DNA of 64,000 bases from Bradyrhizobium xenonodulans (GTDB lineage: Bacteria; Pseudomonadota; Alphaproteobacteria; Rhizobiales; Xanthobacteraceae): assembly GCF_027594865.1 (NCBI RefSeq), contig NZ_CP089391.1:6788501-6852500 (forward strand), given 5' to 3'. How positions within the stretch are numbered: position 1 is the first letter of the stretch; every line of letters begins with the position of its first letter. A program made the position numbers and the translations under genes. The notes under the pieces are model-generated. The model made no database searches and was not told the DNA's origin. It saw only the letters and a program-made list of their open reading frames with translations. Shown here one piece after another: positions 20,564 through 30,733 of the stretch.

Positions 20564-21739
20564 TCAGATTTCGATGGCCATTGCCGTCGCTTCGCCGCCA
20601 CCAATGCAGAGGCTGGCCACACCGCGCTTGAGGCCCCGCGCCTTAAGCGCGGCCAGTAACGTGACGATGATTCGGGCGCCACTTGCGCCGATGGGATGGC
20701 CGAGGGCGGTCGCACCGCCGTTGACGTTGAGTTTCTCGGCCGGAATGTCGAGCTCGCGCGCAGCGATCATCGCCACAACGGCGAATGCTTCGTTGATCTC
20801 GTAGAGATCGACGTCCGAAGCGGACCACCCCGCTTTGGCCAGCGCCTTCTGAATTGCCGGCGCGGGAGCAGTCGTAAAGAGAGCCGGCGCCTGAGCGTGC
20901 GCCGCGTGTGCGCGGATCGTGGCGGCGATCGGAAGGCCCAGCCTATCGGCAATGCTTCGGCGGGTCATCACGAGAGCTGCGGCTCCATCAGAGATGGACG
21001 ATGCGTTGGCAGGGGTGATCGTGCCGTCAGCTGCGAACGCCGGCTTCAGCAGAGATATCTTTTCGGGCTTCGCCTTTCCTGGCTGCTCGTCCGTGCCCAC
21101 GACCGATCCATCTTTGGCGGCCGCCGGCATAGCGGCGATCTCGTCGGCAAATGCGCCGCTGGCGATCGCAGCCCGAGCGCGATCCAAGGACCGGAGCGCA
21201 TATGCGTCTTGCGCATCGCGACCAAACTGAAATTCGCGCGCAGCATCTTCCGCGAAGGCGCCCATGGCCTTACCTGGAGTATACGCATCCTCCAGTCCAT
21301 CCATCATCATCGTGTCTACGACGCGGTCGTGCCCGATGCGCGCGCCACTACGATGCTTGGGCAGGGCATATGGTGCATTCGTCATGCTTTCCATGCCACC
21401 TGCAACGATAACGTCGGCAGAGCCGACGGCGAGCGCGTCATGGGCCAAGATCGCGGCTTGCATGCCCGAACCGCACATCTTGTTGACCGTGGTCGCCTGC
21501 GCGCTCAGTGGCAATCCCGCCCCCAACGCAACTTGTCGGGCGGGAGCTTGACCAAGCGCGGCCGGCAGCACGCACCCCATCACGACCTGATTGATGCGCT
21601 CCGCCTCGATGCCAGCACGCTCAACTGCCGCTTTCGTTGCCGCCGCACCGAGCTCGGTGGCCTTGAAGCGCGCGAGCGCGCCCTGAAAGGACCCGATAGG
21701 CGTGCGCGCGTAGCTCGCGATAACAACTGGGTCGGACAT
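20564..21739 (-). CDS. Acetyl-CoA acetyltransferase (thiolase)
   Basis: Second thiolase of the operon, 391 residues. Cys89 (NKMCGSGMQA), His348 (ALGHPIGASG) and Cys378 (SLCIGGGEATA) form the catalytic set. The NKMCGSGMQA and LCIGGGEA forms are those of AtoB/PhaA-type acetoacetyl-CoA thiolases, so it may finish the pathway on short chains while the 15594 enzyme takes longer ones (inference). It is 23 bp from the SDR gene and 30 bp from the first acyl-CoA dehydrogenase. Confidence 0.95.
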   Translation of the reverse strand: MSDPVVIASYARTPIGSFQGALARFKATELGAAATKAAVERAGIEAERINQVVMGCVLPAALGQAPARQVALGAGLPLSAQATTVNKMCGSGMQAAILAHDALAVGSADVIVAGGMESMTNAPYALPKHRSGARIGHDRVVDTMMMDGLEDAYTPGKAMGAFAEDAAREFQFGRDAQDAYALRSLDRARAAIASGAFADEIAAMPAAAKDGSVVGTDEQPGKAKPEKISLLKPAFAADGTITPANASSISDGAAALVMTRRSIADRLGLPIAATIRAHAAHAQAPALFTTAPAPAIQKALAKAGWSASDVDLYEINEAFAVVAMIAARELDIPAEKLNVNGGATALGHPIGASGARIIVTLLAALKARGLKRGVASLCIGGGEATAMAIEI

Positions 21740-21769
21740 GGACGTGGAGACCTTCCGTTAGTTTCGAAA

Positions 21770-22921
21770 CTAATCGTGAGCTGTCGCCTCTCGGGCGAGT
21801 TCGCGCGCGATGACCATTCGCTGGATGTCCGAGGTGCCTTCGTAGATCTGGCAGACGCGCACATCTCGGTAGATCTTGGCGACGGAGAAATCTTCCAGAT
21901 AGCCGTAGCCACCGAACGTCTGGAGCGCACCGGAGACCACCGCCTCGGCGGTTTCGGATGCGACGAGCTTGGCCATCGAAGCTTCTTTCAGACACGGCAG
22001 GGCCGCGTCCTTCATTGCGGCCGCATGCAAAACCAGTTGATGCGCCGCCTCCAGGCGGGCGGCAAGATCCGCAAGCCGAAACCCGACGGCCTGATGCGAA
22101 AAGATTGGTGCGCCGAAGCTCTTGCGCTCGCCCGCATATCTTGCGGCCGCATCGAGCGCCGCGCGAGCCATTCCAATACATTGGGCAGCGATGCCGATGC
22201 GGCCAGCCTCCAGATTGGAGAGCGCGATCGAATAACCAGCGCCCTCCTGGCCAAGCCGCATCTCTCCTTCGACGTAAACGTCGTCGAACCGTAGAGCACA
22301 CGTGTCTGACGCGGCCTGCCCTAGCTTGCTCTCGATCCTCTCGACGCTGTAACCTGGACTATCGGTGCGAACCAGAAAAGCTGTGATGCCGCGCTTGCCG
22401 GCGGAAGGATCGGTGACGGCGAACACGATCGCGAGTCCAGCCGTTCGACCGGACGAGATGAACTGCTTCGCGCCGTTGAGCTTGTAACCAGATCCTGCAC
22501 GGGTCGCGCGCGTCCTCAACGCGGAAGCGTCAGAACCTGCCTCTGCCTCCGTAAGAGCGAATGCGCCGATCATTCGACCGGAAATGAGTGAAGGCAGAAA
22601 GCTTGCTCGCTGTGTCGGCGTGCCATCCTTAAGGAGGCCGGATACGATCAGACTGTTCTGGATGCTGAGGATAGTAGATAGCGCGCCGTCCGCCGCCGCG
22701 ATTTCGATGAGCGATGCTGCGTAGGAGACGTAGTCCGCACCTGCTCCGCCCTCTTCTTCGGGTGCGATCATTCCCATGAGACCAAGACCCGCAAGCTCCT
22801 CAAAGAGTTCTGCTGGATATCCCTTGGCCTGTTCGAACTCGCGCGCGCGAGGAGCAATTCGCTCTTGGGCGAATTTACGCACCTCGTCGCGTATTGCCGC
22901 CTGCGTTTCATTGAGGATCAC
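21770..22921 (-). CDS. Acyl-CoA dehydrogenase (short/branched-chain type)
   Basis: First gene of the beta-oxidation operon, about 383 residues. FALTEAEAGSDASALRT and GAKQFISSG are the FAD/substrate loops; QTFGGYGYLEDF and the classical catalytic-Glu loop IYEGTSDIQRMVIARELA close the protein, as in short- and 2-methyl-branched-chain dehydrogenases. I chose GTG at 22921 (VILNETQAAIRDEVRKFAQ), which gives a family-standard N-terminus after a GGCGGAG; the frame is open to an ATG at 22966. Transcription probably starts at the operator-bearing promoter about 180 bp upstream. Confidence 0.92.
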   Translation of the reverse strand: MILNETQAAIRDEVRKFAQERIAPRAREFEQAKGYPAELFEELAGLGLMGMIAPEEEGGAGADYVSYAASLIEIAAADGALSTILSIQNSLIVSGLLKDGTPTQRASFLPSLISGRMIGAFALTEAEAGSDASALRTRATRAGSGYKLNGAKQFISSGRTAGLAIVFAVTDPSAGKRGITAFLVRTDSPGYSVERIESKLGQAASDTCALRFDDVYVEGEMRLGQEGAGYSIALSNLEAGRIGIAAQCIGMARAALDAAARYAGERKSFGAPIFSHQAVGFRLADLAARLEAAHQLVLHAAAMKDAALPCLKEASMAKLVASETAEAVVSGALQTFGGYGYLEDFSVAKIYRDVRVCQIYEGTSDIQRMVIARELAREATAHD

Positions 22922-23419
22922 GACGCGCACTCCGCCGGATTTTCGCCGCAGATCACGCCGAAGCAACCCAATGGCAGCACCAAAGCAAGCCGCAATGGAG
23001 TGACGAAATCATTGGTTTCATTGCTTTTTGCCGATTTTATCGGCTCCTCCCGTGCGAAACGATCTGCGCTTCTGGCTGGCGCTTAAAAGTGATATTGACG
23101 TCATATTACCGATTAGCTCGTCTCGTCAAGCCGAGTTCGCCTATCGTTTGCAAACAAGACCCTAGCTGGCGTTTAGACGGACGACAGGCCGTGGCCGTCT
23201 TGGGCCGAAATTCGAGGAATAGGCTCTAATGGCCGTGAGACGCCACATGGACATCGACGGGCGTCGCACCCGATCGATACAGGATTCGATGACTCAGAAA
23301 GGCGACGATCTTGCCGATCATCCCCACCGACAGCAGCGAGACAAGCTGCTCATGATTGTGTTTCGCTCATACCTCGTCGCGACGCAGAGCGGATAATGAG
23401 CCCCGCCTAAGGCGATACG
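22922..23419. other. Intergenic region between acyl-CoA dehydrogenase and tetR
   Basis: A 498-bp gap. Its left half is the leader of the beta-oxidation operon with the shared operator. The right half (about 23229-23345, minus strand) reads as a short open stretch SVGMIGKIVAFLSHRILYRSG with no start codon, possibly the tail of an eroded small membrane protein; I would not call it a gene. Confidence 0.4.
23090..23129 (-). promoter_or_regulatory. Promoter and TetR-type operator of the beta-oxidation operon
   Basis: On the minus strand TTGACG (23129-23124), a 15-base spacer and TAATAT (23108-23103) form a promoter. The 22-bp block 23111-23090, containing TAATATGACGTCAATATCA, overlaps the -10 element. 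The same block recurs at 24139 and 35520, always in the same orientation to a TTGAC element. It points at the dehydrogenase gene starting at 22921. The core TGACGTCA is a perfect palindrome. Confidence 0.7.
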
Positions 23420-24094
23420 TCAATTCGAAGCCTCAGGGCTTTCTTTGACCATCCCAAACACGCCTCGATACCAGACCTTTGCGCAGTGTGTGCCTATGTG
23501 CTGGGTCTCGGCATCACTCGGATCTTTCGGCGCGAGATCAAATTTCATGTAGGCAATCTGCTCCATCGTAGAACCGAGCACCTCAGCAGCCATTTCAGGA
23601 TCAAGTTCACGACTTAGTTCGCCTAATCCTTGAAGCCGCATTAGCCAGGTGGTGGTTCGTCTCACGAAGCGACTTCGTTCCGAGACGTAAAGCGACAGGA
23701 AGGTGGCTTTCTCGCCGCGAGCAGCCGCCTCGCGCATAACGCGCAACAATTTACGATGCTGTGCATAGATCTTGAGATAAGCGATGGTGTTTTCAATGAA
23801 TTCCGCTTCGGTCGCTTTCAATGAGCGGCCGATCCTACGCTTGCTTGCAACGTAGATCTCGTCGATCAGTGGCCGAAGCACGGCCAGCAGAATCTCATCC
23901 TTATTCCGAAAGTGCCGATAGAAGTTGCCGTAGGATGTGCGAGCAATCTTGACGATATCCTCGACCCTGGTTGCCTCGTACCCCTTACGCGCGAAGACGC
24001 GCGCCGAGGCATCAAGGAGCCGCTGGCGCATCGCAGCGCCCTTCGCCGTGGCGGGGGCCAAGGGCTCCAACGCAGAATCACCGATGTCCAGCAT
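23420..24094 (-). CDS. TetR-family transcriptional regulator
   Basis: 224-residue one-component repressor. The N-terminal HTH spans about residues 22-66 (RLLDASARVFARKGYEATRVEDI, then TSYGNFYRHFRNKDEIL); the remainder is an all-helical ligand domain of unknown specificity. It sits between the beta-oxidation operon and the acyl-CoA ligase, each preceded by the same palindromic block, so it is the obvious candidate regulator, probably released by an acyl-CoA. This is inference from position and motif sharing. Confidence 0.92.
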   Translation of the reverse strand: MLDIGDSALEPLAPATAKGAAMRQRLLDASARVFARKGYEATRVEDIVKIARTSYGNFYRHFRNKDEILLAVLRPLIDEIYVASKRRIGRSLKATEAEFIENTIAYLKIYAQHRKLLRVMREAAARGEKATFLSLYVSERSRFVRRTTTWLMRLQGLGELSRELDPEMAAEVLGSTMEQIAYMKFDLAPKDPSDAETQHIGTHCAKVWYRGVFGMVKESPEASN

Positions 24095-24119
24095 TTGCGA
24101 CCTTTAGCATCGGGTCCGC

Positions 24120-24160
24120 TTGACCGCCAGCCTACAATCAGTAATGTGACATCAATATCA
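24120..24160 (+). promoter_or_regulatory. Promoter and TetR-type operator before the acyl-CoA ligase
   Basis: TTGACC (24120-24125), a 16-base spacer and TAATGT (24142-24147) read towards the ligase gene. The block TAATGTGACATCAATATCA (24142-24160) overlaps the -10 element and matches the blocks at 23090 and 35520. It lies 26-66 bp upstream of tetR on the other strand, so it could also mediate autorepression. Confidence 0.7.
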
Positions 24161-24363
24161 GTTCTTGTTCAAGCCTGAACTGTAAGCAATTCAATGGGCG
24201 GAGAAGCAGTCGGGGGCGCGGCGGTTGCCTGGCCCTTGGGCCAAAGCCGGCGAAGCCAGCCTAGCTGGCATCTCGACCTTGGCGGGCGCAAGAACCCCGA
24301 TCCGGGCCAATTCGCTCCAAATCGTAACTCCGCCTCTTGAGGGGTGGTATCCAGGGAGTGCTC

Positions 24364-25905
24364 ATGTATCCGGGGACCCACGCGCTTACAAATCCGGACC
24401 GCCCGGCCCTCATCATGACCGCCACTGGCGAGGTCGTGACCTACGGGGACTTGGAGGATCGTTCACGGCGCATCGCGAACTGGCTGTCCGACGCAGGCCT
24501 GCGCGTCGGCGACGTGGTTGGCCTACTTTCAGACAACAGCTCTTGGGTATTCGAGATCTATTGGGCCACTCAACGATCTGGCTTGTACCTGATGCCGATA
24601 AACTACCGGCTGAGCGCCAGCGAAGTCGACTACATGCTCGAAAACTCTGGTGCTGCCGCGTTGTTCGTTGGTCGAGGCGCTGTTGAGACGGTCTCCAGGC
24701 TTGGCGCGCATCCAAAGCTGAAGCGACGGGTTTGTCTCCACGAAGAGTTGGCGGGTTACGATTCGTACAATCAAATACTGAAATCAGCTCGGACTGACGC
24801 GCCGTCGTCTCAGCCTCGTGGCGCCGATATGTTGTACTCTTCCGGTACGACCGGTCGGCCAAAGGGCGTGAAACACGCGTTGCCGCAGCGAGACGTTTCA
24901 GAAGCGGGCGACACAATGGTCCAGATGTTCTCATCGAGTTTCGGCTTCGATGAAAACACCATCTATCTGTCTCCTGCGCCTCTCTATCACGCGGCACCGC
25001 TTCGCACATGCGCCACCGTCCAGGCATTAGGCGGTACCGCACTCGTCATGGACAAGTTCGACGCCGAAGCAGCTTTGGCCGCCGTGCAGGACTACAAGGT
25101 GACCCACAGCCAGTGGGTGCCTACCATGTTTGTTCGGATGCTCAAGCTGCCTGAATCCGTCAGACATCAATACGACGTCAGCAGCCTGAAGGTCGCTATC
25201 CACTCGGCCGCACCCTGCCCCGCTGAGATCAAGCAAGAAATGATCCAATGGTGGGGTCCGATCCTGTGGGAGTACTATTCCTCTACCGAAATGAACGGCA
25301 TGACCGTGATTGGATCGGAGGAGTGGTTGAAGAAACCCGGTTCTGTCGGTCGCGCCGTGCTTGGAAAGATTCACATCTGTGATGAGGAAGGAAATGAGCT
25401 TCCGGCCGGTGAGACCGGAGTCATCTATTTCGAACGCGAAAAGATGCCTTTCATCTACCATGACGAGCCGGAGAAGACACAAGCCGCCCAACATCCCGCG
25501 CATCCATATTGGACCGCTGTTGGCGACATCGGACGCGTCGATGCGGATGGCAACCTCTTTTTGACCGACCGCAAGGCCTTCATGATCATCTCGGGCGGGG
25601 TTAACATCTATCCTCAAGAGATCGAGAACGTTCTGGTGGTTCATCCTTCTATCGCAGACGTGGCCGTTATCGGCATTCCCGATCCGGATATGGGTGAACA
25701 GGTAAAGGCCGTCGTTCAACTAACTCCCGGCATCGAAGATAGCGACAGCTTGGCGCAAGAAATCATCGCCTTCGTGAAGGCCCGGGTTGCGAGCTACAAG
25801 GCGCCGCGCAGCGTCGATTTCGTACCTGAAGTGCCGCGCTCACAGACGGGCAAGCTCATGAAGCAGGAGTTGCGTAAGCGATACTGGCCAGAGAAAACCG
25901 CCTGA
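24364..25905 (+). CDS. Acyl-CoA synthetase (AMP-forming)
   Basis: Activates a carboxylic acid to its CoA thioester using ATP, 513 residues, ANL superfamily. The P-loop YSSGTTGRPKGVK (158-170), the EYYSSTEMNG motif, a GDIGRVDADGNLFLTDRKAFMIISGGVNIYPQEIE hinge block and the C-terminal catalytic Lys in SQTGKLMK are all present. The ATG at 24364 follows AGGGAG and gives a family-standard start; an in-frame ATG-less extension to 24337 is unsupported. Divergent from tetR and preceded by the shared operator. Substrate probably the acid feeding the beta-oxidation operon. Confidence 0.95.
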   Translation: MYPGTHALTNPDRPALIMTATGEVVTYGDLEDRSRRIANWLSDAGLRVGDVVGLLSDNSSWVFEIYWATQRSGLYLMPINYRLSASEVDYMLENSGAAALFVGRGAVETVSRLGAHPKLKRRVCLHEELAGYDSYNQILKSARTDAPSSQPRGADMLYSSGTTGRPKGVKHALPQRDVSEAGDTMVQMFSSSFGFDENTIYLSPAPLYHAAPLRTCATVQALGGTALVMDKFDAEAALAAVQDYKVTHSQWVPTMFVRMLKLPESVRHQYDVSSLKVAIHSAAPCPAEIKQEMIQWWGPILWEYYSSTEMNGMTVIGSEEWLKKPGSVGRAVLGKIHICDEEGNELPAGETGVIYFEREKMPFIYHDEPEKTQAAQHPAHPYWTAVGDIGRVDADGNLFLTDRKAFMIISGGVNIYPQEIENVLVVHPSIADVAVIGIPDPDMGEQVKAVVQLTPGIEDSDSLAQEIIAFVKARVASYKAPRSVDFVPEVPRSQTGKLMKQELRKRYWPEKTA

Positions 25906-25948
25906 CGGCCAACGCCGCCGCGATGCATCGCTCCGCAGACTGCTCTGT

Positions 25949-26152
25949 ATGAGGTACAGGTTGAGAAAGACCGATGTAACGTGCTCAGAGTGTGGCGCTG
26001 GGTTTCAGCGCGTCGAATTGTGGTCGCAGCCAGGGGAGAAAGGGGAATATCGCTGCCCGGGCTGTAACAGTACTTTAGAGGTTTTCGACGGCACGAAGTG
26101 TATCGGTTACCGCCTCACTATTGAACCGTGTATTAGACCAGTGCGCGATTGA
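25949..26152 (+). CDS. Small zinc-ribbon protein
   Basis: 67-residue protein with C12/C15 (CSEC) and C36/C39 (CPGC), a four-cysteine zinc ribbon, with aromatic and charged residues between. Small conserved proteins of this kind are common in rhizobia and have no assigned role. It starts 43 bp after the ligase and could be co-transcribed with it. Confidence 0.6.
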   Translation: MRYRLRKTDVTCSECGAGFQRVELWSQPGEKGEYRCPGCNSTLEVFDGTKCIGYRLTIEPCIRPVRD

Positions 26153-26284
26153 GACCGCATCATTTTTCGGCCTCTTTGCCACAAAGTGTCATCTATTGAG
26201 CCTTTTGCAGACATGAGCATTTGGCCAAATGTCCGGTCCCGTCGATGTCGTGGCGAGACGCCTAGTGGGACGCTCTCGTCCATC

Positions 26285-26515
26285 TCAGCATTTTCGGCGA
26301 CCGACTTTGCCCTTTGCAGGATGAGGTCTCGCTTTTGCCAATTCGTCGCGTCGAAGGCACAATTCTTCGATCTTCGCCAGCATTGTCTTTACAGCAGCCT
26401 CTGCCGAGTCGACGTGTATCCCAGCGCGCTGAAGACGGGCGATTTCCCTGCGATGTCGCCCAACCTGAAGACGCATGCGGTCTATCTCGTGACGGATCAA
26501 TTCAAGAGTTGGCAC
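26285..26515 (-). CDS. Small helical protein of unknown function
   Basis: A GTG at 26515 opens a 76-residue protein beginning VPTLELIRHEIDRMRLQVGR, rich in Arg, Leu and Glu with heptad-like spacing, which suggests a coiled coil, and ending in a basic tail. The frame extends to 26623 but the extra N-terminus looks random. It precedes the mutase stop on the same strand. No function is proposed. Composition argues for coding, but support is moderate. Confidence 0.45.
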   Translation of the reverse strand: MPTLELIRHEIDRMRLQVGRHRREIARLQRAGIHVDSAEAAVKTMLAKIEELCLRRDELAKARPHPAKGKVGRRKC

Positions 26516-26600
26516 GATGCTTATTCTACTGCTGAGAACCGGAATCGAAACGGAACCCCAATGTGCGGCTGTTTCACAGGCCGTCTCGGGAGCTAGGCCG

Positions 26601-28754
26601 CTACGCCGCGGCATCATGCCCAAGCCGGGCGTTCAGCTTGCGGATCAGCTCCTCGGCCGCGTCTGCAATCACGGTGCCCGGCGGGAAGATCGCCTCGGCA
26701 CCGGCCGCGTAGAGCGCGTCGTAATCCTGCGGCGGCACCACGCCACCGACGATGATCATGATGTCGTCGCGGGCCTGCTTCTTCAGCGTGGCCTTCAATT
26801 CCGGCACGGCGGTGAGATGCGCCGCGGCGAGCGAGGAGACGCCGAGGATGTGGACGTCGTTCTCGACCGCCTGGCGCGCCGCCTCGTCCGCGGTCGCAAA
26901 CAGCGGCCCGATGTCGACGTCGAAGCCGATATCGGCAAAGGCCGATGCGATCACCTTCTGGCCGCGATCGTGGCCGTCCTGGCCGATCTTTGCGACCAGG
27001 ATGCGCGGACGGCGGCCTTCGGCCTCCTCGAAGGCGTCGATCAGCGCCTGAACCTTCTCGACCTGGTTGCCCATGCTGGACGCCTCCCGCTTGTAGACGC
27101 CGGTGATGGATCTGATCTCGGCGCGGTGGCGGCCGAACACCTTTTCCATCGCGTCCGAGATTTCGCCGACGGTCGCTTTCGCCCGCGCCGCGTCGATGGC
27201 GAGCGCGAGCAAATTGCCATTGCCTTCGCCGGCCGAACGCGTCAGCGCCGCGAGCGCAGCATCGACGTCCTTCTGGTTGCGCTCGGATTTCAGCCGCGTC
27301 AGCTTGTCGATCTGGAGGCGCCGGACATTGGTGTTGTCGACCTTCAGGATCTCGATGCTGTCCTCGTCGGTCGGCTTATACTTGTTGACGCCGATCACCG
27401 CCTGCTTGCCGGCATCGATGCGTGCCTGGGTCTTGGCAGAGGCCTCCTCGATGCGCAGTTTTGGTACGCCGGCTTCGATGGCTTTCGCCATGCCGCCAAG
27501 CTCCTCGACCTCCTGGATGTGGCCCCACGCCTTCGCCGCGAGGTCGCGCGTGAGCCGCTCGACATAATACGAGCCGCCCCAGGGATCGATGATGCGGGTG
27601 GTGCCGCTTTCCTGCTGCAGGAACAGCTGGGTGTTGCGGGCGATGCGCGCGGAGAAATCGGTCGGGAGCGCCAAGGCTTCGTCGAGCGCGTTGGTGTGCA
27701 GCGACTGGGTGTGGCCTTGGGTCGCCGCCATCGCCTCCACCGTCGTGCGCATCACATTGTTGAAGACGTCCTGCGCGGTCAGCGACCAACCCGAAGTCTG
27801 CGAATGCGTGCGCAGCGACAGCGAGCGCGGGTCTTTCGGATTGAACGGCTTCAGCAGCTTCGCCCACAGCAGGCGCGCGGCGCGCAGCTTGGCGACCTCC
27901 ATGAAGAAGTTCATGCCGATCGCCCAGAAGAACGACAGCCGCGGCGCGAAGCGGTCGACGTCCAGGCCCGCGGCAAGACCGGCGCGCAGATATTCGACGC
28001 CGTCGGCAAGCGTATAGGCGAGCTCGAGGTCCTGCGTCGCGCCGGCTTCCTGCATGTGATAGCCGGAGATCGAGATCGAATTGTACTTCGGCATCTTTTG
28101 CGAGGTGTAGGCGAAGATGTCCGAGATGATCCGCATCGAGGGCGCAGGCGGATAGATATAGGTGTTGCGCACCATGAACTCTTTCAGAATGTCGTTCTGA
28201 ATGGTGCCCGACAGCTTCTCCGGCGCGACGCCCTGTTCGCCGGCGGCTGCGACATAGAGCGCGAGGATCGGAAGCACCGCGCCGTTCATGGTCATGGACA
28301 CGCTCATCTGGTCGAGCGGGATGCCCGCAAATAGCGTGCGCATGTCGTAGATGGAATCGATGGCGACACCGGCCATGCCGACGTCGCCACTGACGCGCGG
28401 ATGATCTGAGTCATAGCCGCGATGGGTGGCAAGATCGAAGGCGACCGAGAGGCCCTTCTGTCCGGCCGCGAGATTGCGGCGGTAGAACGCGTTGGAATCC
28501 TCAGCCGTGGAGAAGCCGGCATATTGCCTGACGGTCCAGGGCTGGTTGACATACATCGTCGGGTAGGGGCCGCGCAGGAACGGCGCGATGCCCGGATAGG
28601 TCTCGAGGAAATCGAGCCCGGCGAGATCGGCCTCGCCATAGGCGGGTTTCACCAGGATCCCCTCAGGCGTCAGCCACGGCGCGGCGCTTCCGCCTGGCGC
28701 GGCGGTGGCGGCGCACTCAAAGGCGACGTCAGCGAAATCGGGAATGCAGCTCAT
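26601..28754 (-). CDS. mutB: Methylmalonyl-CoA mutase, large (B12-binding) subunit
   Basis: Adenosylcobalamin enzyme converting (2R)-methylmalonyl-CoA to succinyl-CoA, 717 residues. The catalytic TIM barrel contains [25 protein letters not shown] and RISG-type substrate stretches. The C-terminal cobalamin domain carries the DxHxxG motif in GQDGHDRG, which supplies the lower axial His. It lies 42 bp downstream of the small-subunit gene. Final step of propionyl-CoA assimilation started by the carboxylase encoded at 31.9-35.4 kb. Confidence 0.97.
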   Translation of the reverse strand: MSCIPDFADVAFECAATAAPGGSAAPWLTPEGILVKPAYGEADLAGLDFLETYPGIAPFLRGPYPTMYVNQPWTVRQYAGFSTAEDSNAFYRRNLAAGQKGLSVAFDLATHRGYDSDHPRVSGDVGMAGVAIDSIYDMRTLFAGIPLDQMSVSMTMNGAVLPILALYVAAAGEQGVAPEKLSGTIQNDILKEFMVRNTYIYPPAPSMRIISDIFAYTSQKMPKYNSISISGYHMQEAGATQDLELAYTLADGVEYLRAGLAAGLDVDRFAPRLSFFWAIGMNFFMEVAKLRAARLLWAKLLKPFNPKDPRSLSLRTHSQTSGWSLTAQDVFNNVMRTTVEAMAATQGHTQSLHTNALDEALALPTDFSARIARNTQLFLQQESGTTRIIDPWGGSYYVERLTRDLAAKAWGHIQEVEELGGMAKAIEAGVPKLRIEEASAKTQARIDAGKQAVIGVNKYKPTDEDSIEILKVDNTNVRRLQIDKLTRLKSERNQKDVDAALAALTRSAGEGNGNLLALAIDAARAKATVGEISDAMEKVFGRHRAEIRSITGVYKREASSMGNQVEKVQALIDAFEEAEGRRPRILVAKIGQDGHDRGQKVIASAFADIGFDVDIGPLFATADEAARQAVENDVHILGVSSLAAAHLTAVPELKATLKKQARDDIMIIVGGVVPPQDYDALYAAGAEAIFPPGTVIADAAEELIRKLNARLGHDAAA

Positions 28755-28796
28755 GATTCCAACCAGACAAAGTGAGCACGGGATTGTTAAACATGG

Positions 28797-30680
28797 TCAA
28801 TTTGACGCGAGCCATCGGTAGATGTCTTGCAATGTCGCAAGCGCATCGCAACCGGCGAAGACGAAGCCCGTGACGCCAGCCGCACGAAGCGCCGGCTCGG
28901 CATCGGTCGGACGACCTGCCAGATAGACCCGCGCATCGGCCAATTGCAGGACCTTGGCGGATGTTTCCGCGAGGTCCGCATAGGCCTTATCGCTGGAACA
29001 AAGGCAGGCAAGCGCGGCGCCGGAGGCCTTGAAGGCGGTAGCGAGCTGGGTGGGATCGGCAAAACCCTCGGTGTCGATGGCCTGGATGCCGCCGGCCTCG
29101 AACAAGCTTTTTGCGAATGTCGCACGTGCGGTGAAGTCGGCGGGCGTGCCGAGATTGGCCAGGAACACGCTGGGCCGCGTGCCGCGCGCTTTCAACGCCG
29201 CATCGGATTTGTCCCGCAGCGCTTCGAACGGCGCGGCGAGGCGCATCGGCGGCAGCGCATCGAACTTGTATTTTGCCTCGCCATAAGGCGCGACCGCAAT
29301 CGGGGTCGCGTTGAGCACCGCCGTTTCCCTCTCATGCAGGTTCGGAAACTCGCTCGCGCCGGTCAGCACGTCGCGGCGCTTTGCGATGTTGGCGTCACGT
29401 GCCGTTCGCGCCGCAGCGACCTTGCTCTGGAATAGGCCTTGCTGAAGCGCCGCGAAGGCTCCGCCGGCCTTTTCGCTCTCCTGGAACAGCGACCAAGCCG
29501 CTCCACAGAGCTGCGCCGTCAGTGTCTCGATGCCACCGGAGCCCGCCGCGGGATCGCTGACCTTGGCGAGGTTGCTCTCTTCCAGCAGCAGGAGCTGCGT
29601 GTTGCGCGCCACGCGCCGCGCGAACGGATCGGGCAGCCCAAGCGCCAGCGTATGCGGCAGCACGGTGATCGAATTGGCGCCGGCGAGCCCGGCCGCGAAT
29701 GTCGCGATGGTCGCGCGCAGCATGTTCACGTAAGGGTCGCGCTGCGTCAGCATGCGCCAGGCCGTATCGGCGGCAATGAACAGCGGCTTCGGCGTCAGAC
29801 CGCACGCCGTCTCGACGCGCGCCCAGAGCAGCCGTAGCGCGCGGAATTTTGCCATGGTCAGGAACTGGTCGGCATCCGCGGCTAGCCGCGCATAGACCAT
29901 GCCCTGTGCCTGCTCCAGCGGAACGCCGGCGCCTTCGATCGCGCGAAGATAGGCGAGGCCGCAGGCGAGCACGAAGGCGAGCTCCTGCACCTCGGAGCCG
30001 CCGGCATCGTGGATCACGCGTCCATCGGCGGAAGCAAACGGCCCCTTGAAACCCATCCCGGCGAGGCCTTTGATGCCACCGGTGACGGCGGGAACGATCT
30101 CTTCCCAGCTGTAGGGGCTGTTTCCCAACACGGCGCAGGCGGCCAGCGGATCGAGCCCGAAGCGGATGTTGCAGGCCGCCGGATCGATGCCGTTGCTCTT
30201 CACATATTCCGCGATGTGGATCGCGGCCATCCGCGATTGCGGGCCGACCTGAAGCTCGATTCCGATGCCGGCATCGAGGTAAATGTCCTTCAACACTTTC
30301 GCGACCGCATCGGCCGTCGGTTCCAGGCCGAAGCCATGGCTGCCATTGCCGCCGGCGAACACCAGCGCGAGGCCCGTCGCACCGTTCTCAAGGTCCTGCA
30401 ACGCCTGCGCGTTCGCGACCGCAGCGTCGGGATGATCGATCCGCTGCATGATCTGCCATGGCGCGGCCGCCGGTCGTCCCAGCACAGGCGCAGCGCCCTT
30501 GGCGCGCGGATAGAGCGGCTCGATCCTCAGACCGTCATAGGTCTTGCCGACCAGCTTCTCGAACGGCGCGCCCTTCAGCACACCGTCGACCAGCTTGCGC
30601 CAGTCCGCGTCCGTCGCCTTGGGAAAATCGGCCGCCAGCGGCACATCATCCCCCGTCACGGTTTGAACCTCCTTGCACAT
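28797..30680 (-). CDS. mutA: Methylmalonyl-CoA mutase, small subunit
   Basis: Non-catalytic partner of the large subunit, 627 residues. It has the same two-domain layout, but the cobalamin-domain motif is lost (NLGTPADFTAR where the large subunit has GQDGHDRG), the hallmark of the beta subunit. The ATG at 30680 is used; a GTG eight codons downstream (TGDDVPLAADF) is an alternative. Located 53 bp after the racemase gene. Confidence 0.95.
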   Translation of the reverse strand: MCKEVQTVTGDDVPLAADFPKATDADWRKLVDGVLKGAPFEKLVGKTYDGLRIEPLYPRAKGAAPVLGRPAAAPWQIMQRIDHPDAAVANAQALQDLENGATGLALVFAGGNGSHGFGLEPTADAVAKVLKDIYLDAGIGIELQVGPQSRMAAIHIAEYVKSNGIDPAACNIRFGLDPLAACAVLGNSPYSWEEIVPAVTGGIKGLAGMGFKGPFASADGRVIHDAGGSEVQELAFVLACGLAYLRAIEGAGVPLEQAQGMVYARLAADADQFLTMAKFRALRLLWARVETACGLTPKPLFIAADTAWRMLTQRDPYVNMLRATIATFAAGLAGANSITVLPHTLALGLPDPFARRVARNTQLLLLEESNLAKVSDPAAGSGGIETLTAQLCGAAWSLFQESEKAGGAFAALQQGLFQSKVAAARTARDANIAKRRDVLTGASEFPNLHERETAVLNATPIAVAPYGEAKYKFDALPPMRLAAPFEALRDKSDAALKARGTRPSVFLANLGTPADFTARATFAKSLFEAGGIQAIDTEGFADPTQLATAFKASGAALACLCSSDKAYADLAETSAKVLQLADARVYLAGRPTDAEPALRAAGVTGFVFAGCDALATLQDIYRWLASN

Positions 30681-30733
30681 CGGCGAAAAATTGCGGATCG
30701 CGTCCGCACGGCAACGACTACCGCGACAACGAC

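Noticed and set aside
20696..22294. 532-codon plus-strand frame opposite a thiolase and an acyl-CoA dehydrogenase
   Set aside because: Crosses two well-supported genes on the other strand and shows no family resemblance.
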